Source: Polyangium sp. y55x31 (GTDB taxonomy: Bacteria; Myxococcota_A; Polyangia; Polyangiales; Polyangiaceae). Taken from it: a stretch of 64,000 bases of DNA. The notes under the pieces are model-generated. The model ran no database searches, was not told where the DNA came from, and saw only the letters and a program-made list of their open reading frames with translations. The position numbers and the translations under genes were made by a program. Location of the stretch: positions 124,001 to 188,000 of the forward strand of contig NZ_JARZHG010000020.1 in assembly GCF_029946505.1 (NCBI RefSeq). Reading direction: 5' to 3'. Each line of letters begins with the position of its first letter. Within the stretch, counting starts at the first letter, position 1. Shown here piece by piece: positions 59,947 to 64,000 of this stretch.

Positions 59947-61065
59947 CTACCGGCCCGCGCGAATGCGCGCCCCCGCCTCGATCGAGAGGCGCTCCCACGT
60001 CACGCGCTCCGCCGGCGCTGCTGCGAAACGCGCCTGCCACGCGGCGTCCTCGGTCCGCTTCGCCTCCGGCGAGAACCCATACCGCGCGATGATCCGGAGC
60101 GCGCCCGGCGGATCGAGCCAGATCTCGGCGCACATGTGAGCGTAGGCCTCGATCGAGAGGCGCGTCGCGGGCGCGCTCGGGGTTGGCTTGACGAACGGGA
60201 GCACGGCGGAGAGGTTGATCGGGAGCGCGAGCGAGGTCTCGGCGAGCGCGCTCGGCGCCGGCCGTGGCGCCGGAGTGGCGACGGGCGGTTTGTCCGCCGG
60301 GAAAGGCAATACGGGTTTGGCCGAGGGGAACGCCGGCGCCGTGTCGCCGAGCGGGCGCGGGGGCGCAGGCAGCTCGGGCCCGAACGGCAACACCCGAGGG
60401 TTCACCTTGAACGTCAGCGCCGTCTGCGCGAGCGCCTTGGCCGCGAAGGGTAATGCCGGCTTGTAGAGGTGCACGGCCGGCCTGGTCTCGCCGAGCGAGG
60501 GAGGCGCGGGGCCTTTCAGCGGTCTCGGCGGGACAGCTTCCGGCGCGGCAACCGTCGGCTTTTTCGCAAACGGCAAAACTGGTTTGTCGATGTGGAACGC
60601 CATGCTCGTCTCGCCGAGGCCCTTCGGCGCCGGACGAAGCGAGCGCGGAGGGAATGCCGGCGGCGGCGCGTCCGCCGGGGGCGTGGCGAAAGGCAAGGCC
60701 GGGCGATCGACGACGAAGCCGAGCGAAGTCGCCGCGAGGGGTGCCTTCTTCGGCGCCGACGCATCGGGGGGCGCCTGGACGGGGAGAGCCGGGCCGATCT
60801 GCACATCGGGGATGTCGCCGATCGGCCGGGCGAGCACTGCGAGCGCGTCCTTTTGCAGCGCGCGATCCGCCGCCATGCGCGTCTGCCACAAGCCGAGCAA
60901 ATGGAAGATGTCGCCTTCGGCGAGGCCTCGATCGGCGAGGAACGCGAGAGGATCGGGCGCCTCGGAAAACGCGCCGAAGAAGGCGAAGAAGGCGCGCATG
61001 TCGGTGTCGAGCGGGGGGAGCGCTCGCACGACGTCCTGCGCGTGGTTCGGGGCCTCGTCACGCAT
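59947..61065 (-). CDS. Protein with repeated KPxLPF linear motifs, DUF2169-linked
   Basis: 372 aa from ATG 61065. The N-terminal 80 residues are helical (DTDMRAFFAFFGAF, LLGLWQTRMAADRAL). Then come six repeats of a short unit, roughly ET-x3-F-x3-KP-x-LPF, with the cores PALPFA, PVLPFA, PALPFA, RVLPFG, PVLPFP and AVLPFV, spaced about 25-35 residues apart in Pro/Ala linkers. The C-terminal 70 residues are a folded helical domain (EAYAHMCAEIWLDPPGALRIIARYGF). It overlaps the DUF2169 gene upstream by 8 nt. The repeats look like linear binding motifs; a partner surface might be on DUF2169, Rhs or the KS-like protein. I know no function for it. Confidence 0.7.
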   Translation of the reverse strand: MRDEAPNHAQDVVRALPPLDTDMRAFFAFFGAFSEAPDPLAFLADRGLAEGDIFHLLGLWQTRMAADRALQKDALAVLARPIGDIPDVQIGPALPVQAPPDASAPKKAPLAATSLGFVVDRPALPFATPPADAPPPAFPPRSLRPAPKGLGETSMAFHIDKPVLPFAKKPTVAAPEAVPPRPLKGPAPPSLGETRPAVHLYKPALPFAAKALAQTALTFKVNPRVLPFGPELPAPPRPLGDTAPAFPSAKPVLPFPADKPPVATPAPRPAPSALAETSLALPINLSAVLPFVKPTPSAPATRLSIEAYAHMCAEIWLDPPGALRIIARYGFSPEAKRTEDAAWQARFAAAPAERVTWERLSIEAGARIRAGR

Positions 61066-62080
61066 CGGCCCGCACCTCGATCGCGCGAAGCACGCGCCTC
61101 GCTCGGCCGGCCGCGAAGGCGACACGGCCCGCGACCTCCAGGCGGCGCTCGGCCGGCAAGACGATCACCGTGTCGATCGGGACGGGTCGCTCCTCGCGCT
61201 CGCCGCCGTCGAAGCGCGCATGCACGCGCGTAGCGAGCCGGGGAAGCTCGAGCGCGAGCGGCGCGAGCGACATGCCGAGGACGCGGATCGGATCCCCGGG
61301 CGCGAGCCTCTCGTCGAATCGGAGCGATGGATGCGCGACGCAGGCGAAGCGCGGGTCGTGATCCGCGGGCAGCATCGGCATGCGTGTCTTCTGCCAGAAC
61401 GATCCGCACGTGCCGACGAGCTCGCGGCGCGGCGACCAGTGCGGCGGGATCGCGCCGTATCCCATGGGCGGATGCCGATCCGAAGTGGACGCATGAGGCC
61501 GCTCGGGATGCTCGATCTGCGGCGCGCGCTTGCCGACGAGATCGGAGGCGCGACGCGCGACGCCGACGCCCGCTGGGTTCGCGAGCTCGACGACCGCGAG
61601 ATCCTCGGAGGCGCCGCCATACGCGTTCTCGTAGACGATGGGCACGCGCTCGAACGGCGCCGCAGGGCCGATGGCGACGCCGAGCACGCCGTCGTAGTAC
61701 ACGCGCGGCCCGTGCACGCGCAGCGGCGCGAGGTGCTTGTTCACCTGCACCACGACATCCATCACCTTCACGGGCCGCGGCGCGACCGCGTCGCCCACGA
61801 CGACGACGTCCGTGCCCGGCTTTTCGAGGCTGATGTCACTCGGGAAAAGCAGGCTCGATCGCGGATCGTCGGGATCACGCGCAACGTCGCTCGTGCGCAC
61901 CGGGCTCGGATCGTCGGCAGGTCGGAGCTCGCCGCGATCGGTGACGACGAAGGTGGCCTTCACGATCGTGACGACCACGTCGCGCCCCTCGCGATCGAGG
62001 AGAGGCACGGGCAACGCGGGATATCGGGTCTCGTTGACGAAGCTCATCGCGAGGGCCCAAAGGCCATCGTACATGAGCAC
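61058..62080 (-). CDS. DUF2169 family protein, T6SS effector adaptor
   Basis: 340 aa. GTG 62080 lies six bases after GGGAG; ATG 62074 is an alternative. Compact DUF2169: VTIVKATFVVTDRGEL, KPGTDVVVVGDAVAP, FERVPIVYENAYGG, HPERPHASTSDRHPPMGYGAIPPHW and RFACVAHPSLRF. No proline-rich tail, unlike the copy at 2038-3705. DUF2169 proteins accompany DUF4150/PAAR-like effectors in T6SS modules, and this one is adjacent to, and convergent with, the DUF4150-Rhs gene. Its translation is coupled with the KPxLPF-repeat protein (8-nt overlap). Confidence 0.88.
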   Translation of the reverse strand: MLMYDGLWALAMSFVNETRYPALPVPLLDREGRDVVVTIVKATFVVTDRGELRPADDPSPVRTSDVARDPDDPRSSLLFPSDISLEKPGTDVVVVGDAVAPRPVKVMDVVVQVNKHLAPLRVHGPRVYYDGVLGVAIGPAAPFERVPIVYENAYGGASEDLAVVELANPAGVGVARRASDLVGKRAPQIEHPERPHASTSDRHPPMGYGAIPPHWSPRRELVGTCGSFWQKTRMPMLPADHDPRFACVAHPSLRFDERLAPGDPIRVLGMSLAPLALELPRLATRVHARFDGGEREERPVPIDTVIVLPAERRLEVAGRVAFAAGRARRVLRAIEVRADA

Positions 62081-62126
62081 GTCGCTCTCCCGGCGCCGAC
62101 TTTACGGTCGAGAGAAGGCCGCCGTG

Positions 62127-62885
62127 TCAGGGGACGATCTTCGCTTCTTTGATCACGTCGAGCTTGGGGAAGTTCGCGTCGAGGTAGCCATAACCTTCAC
62201 GCTGGATCTTGCTCGCGTTCGGCCCCTTGCCCTTCGGCGCGAGCTCGCCGTAGCCCTTGTAGAACGAGTCGACGACCTTCATCCCCTCGACGACCTGGCC
62301 AAACGGCGCAAAGCCCTGCGTATCGAGCCGCGCTTGCTTGTCGACGTAGCTGATGAAGATCTGCGTCGTGCGCGTGTCCTTGCCCGCGTGCGCGAACGTG
62401 ACGAAGCCGCGGCGGTTGCTCTTCACCACGGGATCGTCGGGGAAATACGCGCGGTACCAGGCGCCGTTCACCGCAGGCTCGGGGTGGATGCCGAACTGGA
62501 CCATGAAGTCGTCGATCGCGCGGTGGAAGCGGACGCCGTCGTAAAAGCCGAGTTTTACGAGGTTGTAGAAACGGTCGGCTCCGTTCGGCGCCCAGGCACG
62601 CGTCACCTGCACGACGAAGTCGCCCTTCGTCGTGGAGAACTTCACCTTGAAGACGTCAGGCGCCTTCTCGATCGCCTTTTCCGGATGAAAGAGGGGATCG
62701 TTGCCGTCGCGGCCGCCCGCCGTGGGCGCGGAGGCCGCGGGCGCTGCCGAGGGAGCAGCGGACGCCGTGCTCGCGGCGGTGGCGGAAGGAGAGGCGTGCG
62801 GCGCAGGGGCCTCGTCCCGGGAGCAAGCGGCGAGGACGACGATGCTCGCGGCGAGGGAAAGGCGGCCGAGGAGGGACCGGCTCAT
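62127..62885 (-). CDS. Cyclophilin-type peptidyl-prolyl isomerase, lipoprotein
   Basis: 252 aa. Lipobox VLAAC (Cys21), then an Ala/Ser/Pro linker to residue 60. The cyclophilin domain runs from KFSTTKGDFVVQVTRAWAPNGADRFYNLVK through YDGVRFHRAIDDFMVQFG (catalytic Arg in FHR) to TFAHAGKDTRTTQIFISY and PFGQVVEGMKVVDSF. It catalyses proline cis-trans isomerisation and would help fold exported proteins on the periplasmic side. The tail (DANFPKLDVIKEAKIVP) resembles cyclophilins whose C-terminus gives the sequence to be converted by family annotation as peptidylprolyl isomerase. Confidence 0.9.
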   Translation of the reverse strand: MSRSLLGRLSLAASIVVLAACSRDEAPAPHASPSATAASTASAAPSAAPAASAPTAGGRDGNDPLFHPEKAIEKAPDVFKVKFSTTKGDFVVQVTRAWAPNGADRFYNLVKLGFYDGVRFHRAIDDFMVQFGIHPEPAVNGAWYRAYFPDDPVVKSNRRGFVTFAHAGKDTRTTQIFISYVDKQARLDTQGFAPFGQVVEGMKVVDSFYKGYGELAPKGKGPNASKIQREGYGYLDANFPKLDVIKEAKIVP

Positions 62886-62939
62886 GAGGGCTAGCTTAAC
62901 GAAAGCCCCGCGGCGCCGTCACGCACGCCGAAACGAGGC

Positions 62940-64000
62940 TCAGGAGAGAAGGAGCTCGCGCAGCGCACCGAGGCCGACGGAGCCCACTCCGAGAAGGTCG
63001 ACATGGAACGCTTTGAGGTCGAACGAGCTGCCGCGGCGCGCGCGGAGATCGTCGCGCAGGCCGAGGATCTCGCGCTCTCCGACCTTGTAGGCGATCGCCT
63101 GTCCAGGCCAGCCGAGGTAACGCGTCATCTCGGATGCGGCGTGGTCCGGCGGGGTCCGTCCGACGCGCGTGAGCATCTCGACGCCATAGGCGTAATCGAT
63201 CGGCGCGCCGGGCCGGAACGGCGCGTCCGAAGGCGCGTGCAGGCCGAGATGCGCGCCGATGTCGAGCACGACGCGGCAAGCGCGCATCATCTGGCAGACG
63301 AGCAGACCAAGGACGTACTCCGGCTTGCTCAGAAAGCCGAGCTCGTCCATGAGCCGCTCGGCGTAGAGCGCCCAGCCTTCGGCATACCCGGTCTGGTAAT
63401 CGCTCATGACCACGCGATGCAGTCGCGAGAGCCGGTGTTGAAACGAGACCTGCATGCTGAGCTGGAGGTGATGCCCGGGGAATCCCTCGTGATAAGCCCT
63501 GCTGAGCTCCATGTAGAGCGGGATCTGCTCGCGCTCGCCCGGGGAGTACCAGATGGTGCCGGGCCTGGAGAAATCATCGGAAGGCGGCATGTAATAGGCG
63601 CCGATCGTGCTGCCGGGCGGCGCGAGCTTCACGTCGACCCGGCGCGCGGGGGTCGGGATGTCGAAGTGCACGCCGGCAAGCGCCTCGACGGCGCGCGTCT
63701 GCCACTCGGCGACGATACGAACGAGGTCTTCAGGGCTCCGAGCACACCGAGCCGGATCCGTCTCGAGCAAGCGGATGACCTCGTCAACCGAGGCGCCGGG
63801 CTGGATCTGCGCGGCGACCTCGCGCATGCGCGCGTCGATCTCTCGGATCTGGGCGAAGCCCCAGGCAAACGTCTCGCGGAGATCGATCGAGATTCCGAGG
63901 AAGTTGCGCGCTCTGCGCGCGTACACCTCCTCGCCGACGCCGTCCTCGGCGCGGGCGGCCGGACGGTAGATCTTTTCGATCCACTCGGTCAGCTCGCCAT
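62940..64000 (-). CDS. DUF885 family protein (5' end outside window)
   Basis: 353 codons visible; the frame is still open at the right edge, so the start is missing. It belongs to DUF885, putative zinc-dependent carboxypeptidase- or dipeptidase-like proteins: AYHEGFPGHHLQLSMQ holds the metal-binding HExxxxHH-type motif, and GYAEGWALYAERLMDELGF the second conserved block with Glu. C-terminal SEMTRYLGWPGQAIAYKVGEREIL is also conserved in the family, and its end is complete (stop at 62940). Family members are often lipoproteins; the signal, if any, lies off the window. Confidence 0.85.
   Translation of the reverse strand, partial: GELTEWIEKIYRPAARAEDGVGEEVYARRARNFLGISIDLRETFAWGFAQIREIDARMREVAAQIQPGASVDEVIRLLETDPARCARSPEDLVRIVAEWQTRAVEALAGVHFDIPTPARRVDVKLAPPGSTIGAYYMPPSDDFSRPGTIWYSPGEREQIPLYMELSRAYHEGFPGHHLQLSMQVSFQHRLSRLHRVVMSDYQTGYAEGWALYAERLMDELGFLSKPEYVLGLLVCQMMRACRVVLDIGAHLGLHAPSDAPFRPGAPIDYAYGVEMLTRVGRTPPDHAASEMTRYLGWPGQAIAYKVGEREILGLRDDLRARRGSSFDLKAFHVDLLGVGSVGLGALRELLLS

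Overview
The window is very GC-rich and gene-dense. It carries many lipoproteins with Ala/Pro/Ser- or Gly-rich linkers, eukaryote-like Ser/Thr kinases, giant kinase-ATPase-histidine kinase hybrids and PAS-STAS regulators, plus several Rhs/VgrG/DUF2169-type secretion genes. This mix points to a large-genome myxobacterium, probably of the Polyangiales (Sorangium/Polyangium group). That placement is inferred from gene content and composition; there is no rRNA here to prove it. I saw no rRNA, tRNA, CRISPR array, insertion sequence or prophage.

Layout. 1-3.7 kb: the end of a type VI secretion (T6SS) accessory module with a pentapeptide-repeat protein (cut by the left edge), DUF3540, a PAAR-like DUF4150 domain fused to an S41-type serine protease, and a convergent DUF2169 protein. 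3.7-12.5 kb: surface and envelope proteins (an SGNH-hydrolase lipoprotein, several hypothetical lipoproteins, Cys-rich secreted proteins) and one AAA+ ATPase. 12.6-18.6 kb: metabolism, with cysK-cysE (cysteine synthesis), then a coupled molybdopterin oxidoreductase / DUF1295 / SDR run. 18.8-31.6 kb: a PAS-PAS-STAS regulator facing two tandem paralogous giant proteins (about 1,890-1,900 aa), each with Ser/Thr kinase, AAA ATPase, helical sensor region, two GAF domains and a histidine kinase. 31.9-36.3 kb: a zinc-ribbon SDR, a small outer-membrane-like protein, DUF1992, a cysteine-synthase/desulfhydrase-like enzyme and a YbaK deacylase, followed by a 587-base non-coding stretch with inverted and direct repeats. 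36.9-46.1 kb: a Ser/Thr kinase, a dienoyl-CoA-isomerase-like crotonase, a second PAS-STAS protein, a cNMP-binding protein, a stand-alone E2 acyltransferase catalytic domain, a GH13 amylase lipoprotein and a DUF72 protein.

46.2-62.1 kb: the most striking region, a second T6SS spike/effector island. Five same-strand genes are translationally coupled or overlapping (VgrG, VgrG, small linker protein, VgrG, inactive-ketosynthase-HEAT fusion), then a PAAR-like Rhs protein starts 3 nt downstream. The Rhs carries a C-terminal toxin that looks like a clan-CD (caspase-fold) cysteine protease. On the opposite strand lie a protein built of repeated KPxLPF motifs and a second DUF2169 protein, which overlap each other. 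No sheath, baseplate or ClpV genes are present, so both islands look like orphan cargo modules loaded onto an apparatus encoded elsewhere. Both predicted warheads (S41 serine protease and Cys protease) are proteolytic, and no same-strand immunity gene is visible for either.

62.1-64 kb: a cyclophilin lipoprotein and a DUF885 protein cut by the right edge.

The best candidates for something undescribed are the DUF4150-S41 protease fusion, the Rhs His/Cys protease tip, the dead ketosynthase-HEAT protein as an effector chaperone, and the KPxLPF linear-motif system that links the two DUF2169 loci.
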